A DNA stretch of 64,000 bases from Euclidia mi. Lineage: Eukaryota; Arthropoda; Insecta; Lepidoptera; Erebidae. A model generated the notes under the pieces. The model saw only the letters and a list, made by a program, of their open reading frames with translations, did not search any database and was not told the origin of the DNA. The DNA is taken from positions 13,380,519 through 13,444,518 of the forward strand of contig OX123193.2 of assembly GCA_944739405.2 (NCBI GenBank), read 5' to 3'. Made by a program: the position numbers and the translations under genes. The first letter of the stretch is position 1. The number at the start of each line of letters is the position of its first letter. Below, one piece after another: positions 44,401 to 55,593 of the stretch.

Positions 44401-46794
44401 AAAATTTATGTTATTTATTTCTGTGCAAAATCGTTTTATTTCGAAGTTATTACACTAAATCGTGACTGCACCCCATGTGTTGTGGGACTGATCTGTAAAC
44501 AGGACCAAACTTATGTGTTCATCAAATTGTTATTTCAGGGTTGGATTGTTATTTGTGTCTTTTGATGGAATGTTTGTAAAGCAATCAAAAATTAAGATTA
44601 CATTGTAGTCTTTTTCGTCTTCATGCTTTCAAGAAAATGAAAATACGTAGCGTCATTACTAAGTAATTTTATTTCACATTTACAAACGTACCTATATCGG
44701 TAGAACCCTTTCTTTACACGATACAATTTATTCGATTCGTACCCTCAACTATAGCTATCATCAACAAGAAAACCACTTCTATAATCTGTCAACGACAATT
44801 CCTTATGACAACAAACACAATATCTAACCAATACCGTGGAACTCAAACGCCATGTAACTAATTTGTTTATCTATATCGTTGATGGCTTCTAATGCGAAGC
44901 GCCGCATCGCACTCGCCAACGTGAGACCGCAGTACAAATGGTTGTAATAGAGATAAGCGAATATTCAATTCGTGGTATCTGGCTTGTGATATGTGCAGTA
45001 AGGCAGTGTTCGCATCGTGTGATTCGGAAAAGTTTACCTGCATTTAACGTTGCTGGTATTGCGATGGTGGCGGCATGAGGAAGTTATTGTAAGAGAATGG
45101 TAAGATTTTGGGAGTAACAGAAATGTAGCCACACATTTCTGTTACTCCCTGTTGTTTTTTTGGGAGTTTGTTGTAGTTTTTCCAGTTAGTTAACGGGTCA
45201 GCTTGGATATATACAGTAAAGTTAAAATTTGCCAGAGTTATATTAAATTAACTGTACCGTTGCTGTGCCGGATATCATATTGAAAATCTGATTTTCCCCC
45301 AAATATTCAAGAGTATCGTTTTTTCGGTCAATTAAAATGGCCAATATGGGATTAGAAATTGTTGTGCAAAATTCCTGCATGGCTTGAAATTTTTTTAAAT
45401 TGTTCAAGAACGTCAAACAGAACATTTTAGCGTTAAATTAAAATTATACTCAGAACGATGTGTTAGTGATCCTAATATTGTAGAATTTAATCACATTGTG
45501 CGTATTAACACAGTAATAGAATTAACGTGGCCAACATAATGGAGGCAACAGGCGTGCATTATCCGACGAGATATGCCTCAATGGCCGAAATCATCACATT
45601 AGTACACAATCACTGATAACAATGTTAAGCATTCATCTCGACTGGAAACATGCTCGCGTACTGCTGTAGCTTCCGCGTTAACATGTCTTTATGAAGATTA
45701 TGTTCAGTAATGATGATATTACGTCTAATTTTACCGTATATGTTGATCCAGAACTCTACAACATCCACACGTATGTACATTATTTGATTAAGAACTGTAT
45801 ATCCACCAACGACAAACAGATAAAAAGTCTTACAATGAATGTTTTCTTGATTAACATTGGTGGATTGATATGATTAACGTTTTTTGAAAGAATAGTCATG
45901 TTTTATGTGAGTGCTAGACTGTGTATGGGTAACACAATATGTTTTACAGTTTATAGGACATTATCAAGGAGTTGATCAAGCGTAACATCGAACAAGTATC
46001 GTTGTAGATTACAATTTCTTTGTCTGCATAAAAATCGCAATAACCATTTCGCAAAATTATTTTGTTCTCAATGCTGCTGTGCCGTTCTCAGGGTGACGTT
46101 GGTGGGGATATGTGTTGTATCTCTAAATTTCTGGCAGTGCAGCGATTATCTTACGGTTCTTTGACATTTCTAATAGTCACCCTCTGTCAGCCTGAACTAA
46201 GCTCTCGTCTTATTTATCGCTTTACAAATTGTTATCTTTACCAAAATTATGAGTACCAGCTTAAAGCTTCCAAAACCTCATACGTCTATAGGCTGATTTG
46301 ATTGCCGAGGATCAGGAAGAGAGCATGTTCGTTGAAATTAAACCATGTGTTTAGATAATGGCTGACAGTAATTGGATGGGTGAGCGTAAGTGGCGAGCTC
46401 TCTCCATCTCGTTAACTTGTCGATTTTGCGCATGTACCGGACTATTACCGTTCGTGGTATCCGGATGGTAAATGTTACGTCAGCTTTATTACGGATAGAC
46501 ATACGGATATTCGGATGAACCAAGCTATGTCAGCTTTATTGTCGAAAGTTTATGTATATTGAACAAACTTTGTTAATGGCAGTTGAATTAACAGGCTAAC
46601 AGCCGGTCCCAATATCTTATCTATCAACGGATTTGGCTACAAGTACATAAGATGCATACAATAATATTCAAAAATATACATATGTAGTACAATTCCATCC
46701 ATCCATAGTACAATAAAATCCATCGATAAATAAAATACTGGCGGCCGTTACTGAGCTCTTCGCTACTGGGTGACTTAAGCTCTTTAGCATAAAC
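44401..46794. other. 2.4 kb without recognised genes
   Basis: AT-rich sequence and short unsupported frames. A hairpin at 45110-45149 is listed separately. 46480-46540 has a direct repeat of gtcagctttatt. Confidence 0.5.
45110..45149. repeat. Perfect hairpin, 17-bp arms
   Basis: gggagtaacagaaatgt (45110-45126) and its exact complement (45133-45149), with a 6-bp loop. Confidence 0.93.
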
Positions 46795-48575
46795 GTCAAC
46801 GCTCATTAGAGCCACCCGGCACCCACTCCGCACCGCCTCGCCTCGTGCGGTTAGTATTCTTTATATGGATTTGTATGGGTATGCGCTCACTACATCAACT
46901 CCGTAGCGTCACCGGATCGCCTCTGTCGTAAGCCGTCCACGCGCGGGCGGCGGGTGGTCCACCCGCCGTCCGTGCGTGGACGGCTCGGTGGCAACTCGCC
47001 GCTCGCATGCTTGCCGCGCGTTGATAGCTCGTCGCCAACGCGCGGGTCCGAAGCGGACCGCGCGCTGCCCGCGAATGACTCACGTCCGAGTGTTACTAGC
47101 TACACGGTAAATACCGTAGATGCACGGTAATTTTGAGCAAGACACGGTCTATGGTAATAAGCTACTACCGTGTTCTTTTCTAAGGTATTTTTAATTATTA
47201 ATTACCGTGTAAATGATACTCTTATTTTTACTCAAACATGTATTATGTTCTTACGAGTAATCCTTTATTGGCAACACTGGCTGTCGCAGTTGGTGATGTC
47301 GGGGAAATCATTAACGATTTCATTACTTGGCAGGTAATATAATCCGGCAGAATGAAAAATATTTTAGGTAGTGTTTTTCATGAGCATAGTTAAAAGAACA
47401 ATGCCCATTTTTCTTAGAGACGCCGGCCCAGATGTGGACAGTCAAAAATCGTAGTAGTTGTTATTGCATTCTATAAAAGAGTGTTGAACTAGAATTTTGA
47501 GATTGATTAGAGGTCCATCACATTCATAGATTTATAACAAGAAGTACTTTTAAATGCTCACAAAACATTAGGTGTGTACCCACTTTTATTAGGATAGTTA
47601 AAGTATTTCGTAGTTTTGCGTGGAAAGGAATAAGTTAATCATTTGGTAAGGGTAGAAATCCGAAAGAAAAAGCCAGAAGTCGTAAAAGATCCAAAAACAT
47701 AAAAAGCATTCACAATGTGCACGAGCAAAACAAATAGGTAACAAACAAAATAAACTGAATATGACATTATAGACATTTACTTAAGAGTCAAAAAAGTGTT
47801 GCCATTTTACAGTTTTAAATGATATTGATTAATCGATATGGATTTCGGACATAGGTTATCTATATAATTGGTGGAATAGATAACTTAAAATACACACATT
47901 TTAAATGTTTAAGGACCAAGTAGATATTTGCTATTAACTCAAATCATTTTGAGTAGAGATAACGTAAAATCGATAGAGAAGAAGTGATAATCGATTTAAT
48001 ATTATGATTTCTTTACTGGCAATTTCTGATCTATTACGTGTTGGCTATTTAGACGTTAACACATCTTTTTAAACCTATTTATTGAATAAGTTTCTCGGCA
48101 CACCTTTAGTAATGCCTATAAATTAAGTTATAAATAAAAAGGATTATTCAACAACTAATTGAAACTATATTGTGCTGTTCATGAGTTCCAAACTGGGCCA
48201 GAAATGGGCATTGTTCTTTGTAGTTAGTAGGTGTATTCATAGACGAAAGTTTAGTATCTAGTTGTGTGTGGTCATTGCATTACTTGAAAAAGTTAATTGA
48301 TATAAAATAGAGTGCCAATTCAACGTTTGTAAAATTTGGCATTACGAAACACGTGTAGACCTAGTGCCAATTGTTAACAGACTATTCGAAAATTCGTGGA
48401 CCAAGCGACGTCCACTCGTTGACCGCGCGGCGTTCACTCGTTGACGGCGCGCGGTCCGCTGGTTGACCGCGCGGCGTGCACTCGTTGACGGCGCGCGGTC
48501 CGCTGGTTGACCACGCGACGTCCACTCGTGGACGCCGTGCGGAGTGGGTGCCGCGTGGTTCTAATGAGCGTTGAC
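46795..48575. mobile_element. Non-autonomous DNA transposon with GC-rich subterminal arrays
   Basis: The terminal inverted repeats gtcaacgctcattagagcca (46795) and its complement (ending 48575) extend about 39 bp with three differences. Just inside lie GC-rich regions: 46900-47095 on the left, and on the right seven tandem 22-bp units (48397-48550) of the type ttgaccgcgcggcgt with cactcg. The 1.3-kb centre is AT-rich and has no coding capacity. Near-mirrored text (acaatgcccattttt at 47398 and its complement near 48205) shows the arms continue inward. No clear target-site duplication. Repeated subterminal motifs suggest transposase-binding sites. The superfamily is not identified. Confidence 0.8.
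48397..48550 (+). repeat. Tandem 22-bp units, seven copies
   Basis: Units start every 22 bp at 48397, 48419, 48441, 48463, 48485, 48507 and 48529 (the last degenerate). Units three and five are identical and two and four differ at one base, so the local pattern is a 44-bp dimer. Confidence 0.9.
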
Positions 48576-49860
48576 CTTAAAACAGTTTTACTTTACTAGT
48601 TTTAGTACCGGAGTGCGTGTCGCTTGTAGCGACGCTAGCTGATGTTAGAATGCATACGGACTGCGTGACGCGGATGGATATGATTTTTAATGACAAAACA
48701 ATCGAGCAAATAATGTAATGCAGCGATTATGAGTTTCTCAACTCATAATTAAGCGGTTTGCCAAGTCAACAAATATTAAACACATTTGTCAAAATGCTTT
48801 CAGAGATTGAATAAATTTTAGTATTATGTATGCTCTAATATACATACATAGGTACCTACGACATGTTGCTTTAAGATGGCGTAACAGCCAAGTTACGAAT
48901 ACCGTTCATTTAAATTATTACGAATAATACAGAGTGTAGCAGAAATGTGATCGTATTTAATGATAATAGATATTAATAATTTACGAGCCTGTCTACACAA
49001 TTTCAAGAGTTCACTTATACGCCATCCTGTATATAATGTGTATAATAATACACCACAGAATATAAATTATTTGGGAGGTTCTGAAATGTTAACACATTAT
49101 TTCCCCAAGGCATCATTTCAAGTATAATTCTATACGCCAGCTTGTGTGTATGTTTTCTCCGGCAGAAGAGCGCTAAGGTGATACTGAATAATATGTAAAA
49201 CCACTTATTTGGAGGTAAACCACCCATATGAAGCTTAAAGTTACGTGCTGTGGGAGTAAAGGGCTTTGTGTTATATTGTTTACCTAGAATTATTATTTTA
49301 AAATGCACCTTTGGGTTTGAAGTACAAATTATATGCGATTGTTAGGTCTCAGGTCTATGAATCAACAGATTGTAATTATGGTGTAGCGGGAAGCTCTTTT
49401 TCAAAAACGACCCAACTCCTTTTGTGATGCAGAAATTGTTGTATTAATTTAGGGTTCTATTTTTCATTAGTTTTTATTTATTCCCAGTACGACTTTTATT
49501 TTGAATAATAATAATAAAATCCTTGTTTGTCTTGGGCAGTCGTTTAGAGACTCCGATCTAGTCATAACCGACATCTATTTAGCTCCATATTCAACAACAG
49601 TCTTACACTGACTTCGACGAACCAAAATACAATATACCCTATATCTTAAGGCATATCATCGGTAGCCAGCCAGTTTTCAGAAGATCCCTGTCTGTCGAAC
49701 CCACCTAAAAACAGATATTTCTAATGTGTAATTTAAGAAAACACCTTGAGAGCTGTACCACAGATATAATATACGATAATTTTACGGTATGCAATTGAAT
49801 TCAGCACTAAAAGCCAAGACTGCGAAATATTAACATTTATTATATCTATTAATAGCTGAC
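48576..49860. other. 1.3 kb without recognised genes
   Basis: AT-rich. A minus-strand frame of 97 residues (49015-49308) has no recognised motif. Confidence 0.5.
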
Positions 49861-49861
49861 C

Positions 49862-50035
49862 TAGCGAACTTCGTACCGTCATATATGTATAATATATATA
49901 TATATACCTTCTTTTTGAATCATTCTATCTATTAAAACCGCATTAAAATCCATTGCGTAGTTTTATAGATTTAAGCATACAGACAGACAAAAGGCAGACA
50001 TTGTTTTATACTATGTCGTGATTAGATCACAATTA
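49862..50035 (+). repeat. Dispersed repeat, 'gacgtcgccagcggc' family
   Basis: tcattctatctattaaaacc, gcattaaaatccattgcgta and gatttaagcatacagacaga match 20340-20440. The head is altered (ctagcgaacttcgtaccgtc). Confidence 0.75.
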
Positions 50036-50079
50036 TTATATCTAATATAGTATATCCTAAAGATATAGATAGAGGAAAA

Positions 50080-50250
50080 CATCGTGAGGCAACCTGCAAG
50101 TCTGAGAGTTCTCCATAATGTTCTCGAAAGACATGTGAAATCTGCCAACCCGCACTAGGCCAGCGTGGTGGACTATGGCCTTACCCTTCTCTTAGTGAGA
50201 AGAGGCCCGTGCCCAGCAGTGGGACTGAAGAGACTGAAGGGCTGATGATG
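50080..50250 (+). mobile_element. LINE 3' tail fragment
   Basis: ccagcgtggtggactatggc, cttctcttagtgagaagagg and gcccagcagtgggac, then gctgatgatgat: a 3' end I know from lepidopteran LINEs and their derived SINEs. No coding sequence is attached. Confidence 0.75.
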
Positions 50251-50769
50251 ATAGTATAGACTTCGTTCTCAGCTCCGCCTGCGTGATTTATACATCTGAA
50301 ACTTCTTCAAGAATCACAATCTAATGGAAAAAGCCGTAAAATTAAACATTCTGTAATTTTTCAGTTAATCGTGTTCATGCAGTCAGCGACAAGCGGACTC
50401 TAGCGGACTTCATCTTATAATAGGTAAGTAGAGATAGATACAATGTTTTACATTGTATTTTTTATGTCCTCCTTTCTTTCGAACATATTCGTCTGTACCC
50501 TGAGTACATAATTAAGGACAAAGTCAAAGACATTTATTGCTTAAACTGTGTAGGTACATGAAATCTGTTCTTAAAATTAGATATTGTTTCAACAGTCTAC
50601 CCTGTCGGGCATTGCAATAGCACAGATTAAAGTAAATTTTATAATTATGGACATAACAATATTATCTTAATTTAACAAAATTGTATCACTTGGAAGCAAA
50701 ATACTCTTGCATCGTAAAAAGCGGATTTAATTAACCATTTTTTTAAGACAGTTTTAAACAATTTGCCTT

Positions 50770-51826
50770 CTATTTTTTTATTTCTACAGGTAGATGGTTA
50801 AAAACTCTAATTGCTGTTATATATGCGCTTTTATAATAAATATTGTTTTTTATATTTGGTAAAGTTAAGTTATATTTATATTTACTGCGTATATTAGACT
50901 TGGAATTACACTTAAGTTCAAAAAACGTGACGTTATTTTTTACAAATAGACAGAGCTGCAAAATGTAAATACTTGTTAGTGTAAGGAAACCTTTATCACA
51001 AAAAACAGTTCTAAGTGATTCTATATTGTACATGTTATAGATAATGCGTAAACATCTCTTTTGTAAGACAAATGTTGATTGGATTTCACATGAATTGCCC
51101 CAGTATATAATTCCATAAGTTAACAGTGGATAAACGTAACCGAAGTACCTAAGCTGTTTTAGCAATATTTGGGGAAGCCGTTTCAACAAGTATGGACAAA
51201 GTGTAACAGTAAGATGATAATTTTTATTGACTTTCTCTATATGACCTTTCCAATTTAAGTGGTGGTCTATAGTGACCCCAAGGAAATTAATTTGTTCTAC
51301 TTCTTCAATCGTATTTGAATGAAGTATATTTAAAAGTGACGGTTTATATTTATAATTCCTAAATTGCATTAACTTAGTTTTTGTAAGGTTAACTTTCAAA
51401 TTGATGGATGCTAGCCAGCTGGTTGACAGTAACCAGCTGGCTAGCATCCATCAATTCAATTCTTACGTATTGCTTATTTCAATATTGTATTCTTGTTCAC
51501 TCAAATTGTCATTACATATAAAAATAGTTGCGTCATCCGCATACATTACGCACAAATGTTTTATTGTGTTAGGGAGATTGTTTACATAGACGAAAAATAA
51601 CAATGGTCCCAAAATGCTGCCCTGCGGTACCCTTAATAACATTTTCAAAGCTTGATTGCGTAGAAAGTAGCGACTTGGATTTTTTCTCATAGTGCTCAAT
51701 AACTGTAGCTTGCTTTTTATTTCTTAAATATGATCCTATTAAAGTATTTGCAACTCCCCTGATGCCGGTGTTTTCTAACTGGTGTAAGAGAATTTCGAAG
51801 TCTACGCAGTCGAATGCTTTAGACAT
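50770..51826 (-). pseudogene. Reverse transcriptase remnant (palm to C-terminus)
   Basis: The frames 51569-51826, 51463-51699 and 50770-51447 together give SKAFDCVDFEILLHQLE (block A, near 51810), VPQGSILGPLLFFVYVNNLP (block B, near 51620) and MYADDATIF (catalytic A-D-D, near 51540). The 225-residue C-terminal part has LNLTKTKLM-like text, INFLGVTIDHHLNWKGHI and LTYGIIYWGNS. The order matches Jockey-type RT proteins. A frameshift lies between blocks A and B. The last part begins inside a hairpin that duplicates WLAS-coding sequence in both orientations, so the frame is broken there. Confidence 0.83.
51399..51456. repeat. Perfect hairpin inside LINE coding sequence
   Basis: ttgatggatgctagccagct with ggtt (51401-51424) and its exact complement (51431-51454), 6-bp loop; two further pairs outside. 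It interrupts the RT coding sequence just after the catalytic block. Confidence 0.96.
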
Positions 51827-52264
51827 ATCTAGGAATAAAGCGGTACACCTTTTCTTTCTATTTATCCCATCCCATATGCTTTGAAAAAGTTTGAAAATTG
51901 CTAACGTGCCATGGAGTATATTTGCTAGCGTGCCAGCACATACAACATTCAGTGGGGTTGATTGTTCCGAACCAACACTGTTTCTAGTTAATTATCTACT
52001 TAAATGAGAGGAGAAAACGAACGGACACGAGATTTGCCTGCCCTACTCGATTACGTACAATGGCATTAAGGTTACTAGTGTACAGACGTAATTAGCTAGT
52101 ATTGTTTTTTATTTGAGAAAAGGTTACACATTGTATTTATTTAGAGAAGATCTGAACTTACTGCTACGCGGACGGTATCAGGTTCAAAACTATGGCATGC
52201 ACCACGTTTCAAAATTATGTGCGAATTAAATCTGTATAATATATAAAATTCATCCGTTACTGAA

Positions 52265-52410
52265 TGAATGACAGACGACGTACAGCCAAAACTGAAATTT
52301 GGCATGTATGTTCCTTGGGGACCGCAAAGGTGTATTAAAAAAAAGACTTCAGAATATCCCACGGGATCGAGCAGAACGGTTAAATAAAAAATAGGGCATC
52401 CTTTAGCTGT
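52265..52410 (-). repeat. Dispersed SINE-like repeat, 'gcagctacgcctgc' family (minus)
   Basis: gaaatttggcatgtatgttc, cttggggaccgcaa, atcccacgggatcgagcaga and gggcatcctttagctg: the complement of the 10750 family. Confidence 0.7.
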
Positions 52411-52424
52411 TAATTATAGTTTAC

Positions 52425-52570
52425 CCCGTGCCTCATAGACCACGTTTAACTGTCAGTCCCAGCTGACACAAAGATAATTTTCATTCGTTATGGGGAAAAC
52501 TACCCTTGAATAGATTGACACTAGACGAAACCATGTAATATTTCTATCCCTTTGGGTTGCGGTGGTCAGT
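52425..52570 (-). repeat. Dispersed repeat containing ccgcaacccaaaggg (minus)
   Basis: Reverse complement of the repeat at 20740-21060: ccccgtgcctca, cagtcccagctgacac and ccctttgggttgcgg in this order. Confidence 0.7.
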
Positions 52571-55100
52571 CGCTCTGTCGAAAAGATTTATAAGTGATGA
52601 TTCTGCACCAATTATGGCATCGCAACCCTTTTCTTTACTTTTCTACTATTATTTTGGCGCCGTATGACTATCTTTCTACTATTAAAATGCAACATTCTGT
52701 TAGTAAGGATGGATTGTTACTCTTTCACGCAATAACTACTGTAACTATTTTAAAGTATAAAGTTCACTCTAAACTTTTTACCAGCACCTTATACCATACT
52801 TGTATTTACCTTATCACCAACTTCATCAAGAACCATAAATCCAAGCTAACACTCACTAAACAGAGTCAAGCAAGCATACAGCGGTAAGCAAATGCAGTAT
52901 GCACTTAAGCTTATATCTGTTTAATTACTGGTAACACACCAAGTGTCGGGTATAACTGCGTCACTGGTTCTGAAGAGCTTGCTTTAGCTAACATGCTAAT
53001 AGCCAGCAGTCACAAACACTAATGTCTTATCAACCTAGTGTCTGCGGTAATTTATACCCGACTGCACAAATTAATTCTATTTTTTAATTAGAGGTTTCTT
53101 GGGTTGCATGTATTAGACTGGAATTTATATCGAGGCGAGCCGTGCGATGCAGTGCAAGTTAGATTATCGTGTCGCTTAAAGCGACGTAGCAGTATATTTA
53201 TATGGAAGTGTTCGCATAAAGAACGTCACGACTAACTATTGCCCAATATTTTTTGCAATGCAGTTTAAGGTTTTTATGTTTGTTTGACTGACCATGACTA
53301 ATATTACAACAGTTTAAATTGCTTGAGTACTGTTGCTTTATTGTGGCCGCCGCCGTCTCATTTCAGCTTTCCGAATGAAAGTGTTAAAATTTTTTGTGAT
53401 TGAAAAATATTCTTAAAACAACTCAAAGAATGCTAGAGAAAAATAGGTATGATAAATAAATCTCCTACCCTATTTGATATACACAGTTATGTGTCTGCGT
53501 GTGTAACAAAACAATTACATGTGAGGCCTGTCCGCAATGTTCGCTTTCAATATTTCAGAGTGACAAATACTTTTCTAATAATTATAATTTCTTTTAGGAC
53601 GAAGGGTCAAGTTTGGAAGGCGTTCTACGATCAAATAGATAGTGACCATATATCTGATCGTACTTGGATGTGGATGGGCTTACACGCAGAATAACACCGC
53701 AGGCAAATATTACGTTTTAGCTATAACCATTTTGGGAATGTACTTTTTATCTGATTCCACGATGGTTTGCTTTGTGTTTTTAACAATTACCTAAATATAT
53801 AACTGAAAGTTTAATGCGGTCTTTTAGATAAAGATATACAGATACGCAAGCGAAATTATATTTAAAGTTCCTTTCACATTCAAAAAGGATTTCATCGATA
53901 CAATGGTATGATATTTTTCTAAACTGGCGTCTTGTTTTCGATAAGTAATTCTTAACATCGCTATGTACATACTATATAAAATATGTTCTTGTACATTGAC
54001 AATATTCTCGTTAAGCGTTAGTATAAATATATTTGAACGTAGTGCTGACACATGGTGTACGTATAATCGACGATTGCTCCGCAAATGGTGCGGCAACGAC
54101 TCGAGTAGGGTTGCCTCGTAAAAGATATTTATTACCTCATAGATATGCAAACATTTATAATGTAAAATTGTATTGTGTAATGTAGAAATAATTTATTTGA
54201 CTTACCCATTGTTATACGCAATCGTGAGTGTATGAGAAACGAGACAGAGTGACGACGCGACGCCATGGGATGTCTTTTGATGTCATAACGAAAATATCAA
54301 ATAGTAGGGCTTACTTGTCTTGCGTTGTCATATGAAAGATGATATGGAATATTATGCGCATTATTGCGTCGTATTACAACGCGTGATGTTGCTTTTCCTC
54401 TTTTTAGATACTCATAATAATATAATTATGATATAAATTTGATATTTAATTTTTATATTGCATAAATAACCTTGCTAGACAACGTCTCAGCATATTGTTG
54501 GCTTCCGTCACTGACTGCTTTACAGACAAACGCACAGATGAAATTACTGGGCGTATCCCGATATTCCCTCGGGATCTTGAAGAAAACAATTGAATTAAGA
54601 AAAATATGTGTATAAGAAAAGTATGTTTCATAGCTGCGGCAATTCTCTGGTATTTTATAAAAACATACTCGCACCTAACCTCAACGCCTACGCTTTAAGG
54701 TAAAAATACCGAAGGTATAATAATGTTCAATATTGCTAGATATTGCTTTCATCTCTAGATATCGTATTACGAGAATTCATTATGTTCATCGTTTGTGAGG
54801 CTTCATTGAAATATTCGACGAGACATATTTTATTCGAACATAAGATATTTATAGCTTCTCCATCAATCAATCTCCTGTATATACAAAAAACATTGTCTCT
54901 AACAAATAAAAAACTTAAAGATTGTCATCAAAAATAGCGCAATCGTATGTTTATGATAGAGCTAGTGAGGTAGATCGATTATTATAAGTTATTCAAAAAT
55001 ATACGAAATCAAGACACCTATAAACTCTTCCATAACATAAAGCCAACTGAGAACCTTATTTAGCATCTACTGAAAGGCCTCATGTCTTTATGTGAAAGTA
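52571..55100. other. 2.5 kb, mostly unrecognised
   Basis: AT-rich. 52946-53055 is bounded by gtcgggtata and its complement, about 115 bp apart, perhaps a tiny MITE. 54540-54655 (minus) ends gcggcaattctctggtat and is weakly like the 10750 repeat family. The longest frame (53824-54150, minus) has no recognised motif. Confidence 0.45.
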
Positions 55101-55104
55101 GAAT

Positions 55105-55305
55105 TTCGACACGCGGGTGAATACACAACTCTCGCACATAAAAACTGTGTCACAGAGGACTTTATAAACATTCAGTCAACGAACACAAAGCACACCCAGG
55201 TTCGAAGCAATAAATTGTGGATCACACAAAGTGTTTCCTCTCGAGGGGATTGAATCTTAGACACTTGCAATGCTAAACGGCGACCCCTTAATCTACTACG
55301 TTATT
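55105..55305 (-). mobile_element. tRNA-derived SINE, second family, degenerate
   Basis: On the minus strand, a head with aggggtcgccgtttagc and B-box-like gattcaatcccc (55246-55257). The body has cgttgactgaatgttta and ctgtgacacag, parallel to the copy at 22846-23035. Confidence 0.6.
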
Positions 55306-55593
55306 CGTGTAATCTACATACTAATGTTAGTTTATTTAAAATGTAATCTGCATAGTAATATTGCAGATTCAGCTCACCACAATCGTGCAAATAGTCGATG
55401 CAAAATAGCGCTGTGTGATATCAGACCTAACAATATTTGTATACGTTAGACCAATACTATTGATATTTGATCGTATTTGTGTTTTGAACTGTAATACCAC
55501 CGCATATGAGTTTTTAATTGTATATTAAAATAAATACGAGCGTTACAGTGCGATTGCTTTAGGACTGTGTCGCAATACTCTTCAATATATAAG

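Larger units (their letters stand above)
50500..51960 (-). mobile_element. Jockey-like LINE, 5'-truncated
   Basis: Minus-strand RT remnants from about 51826 to 50770, then a 3' UTR to about 50500, with gacatttattgc near the end. 5'-truncated within the RT and interrupted by a hairpin at 51399-51456. Confidence 0.82.

Noticed and set aside
48397..48550. CRISPR-like array
   Set aside because: Units are contiguous 22-bp tandem repeats without spacers, in a eukaryotic transposon.
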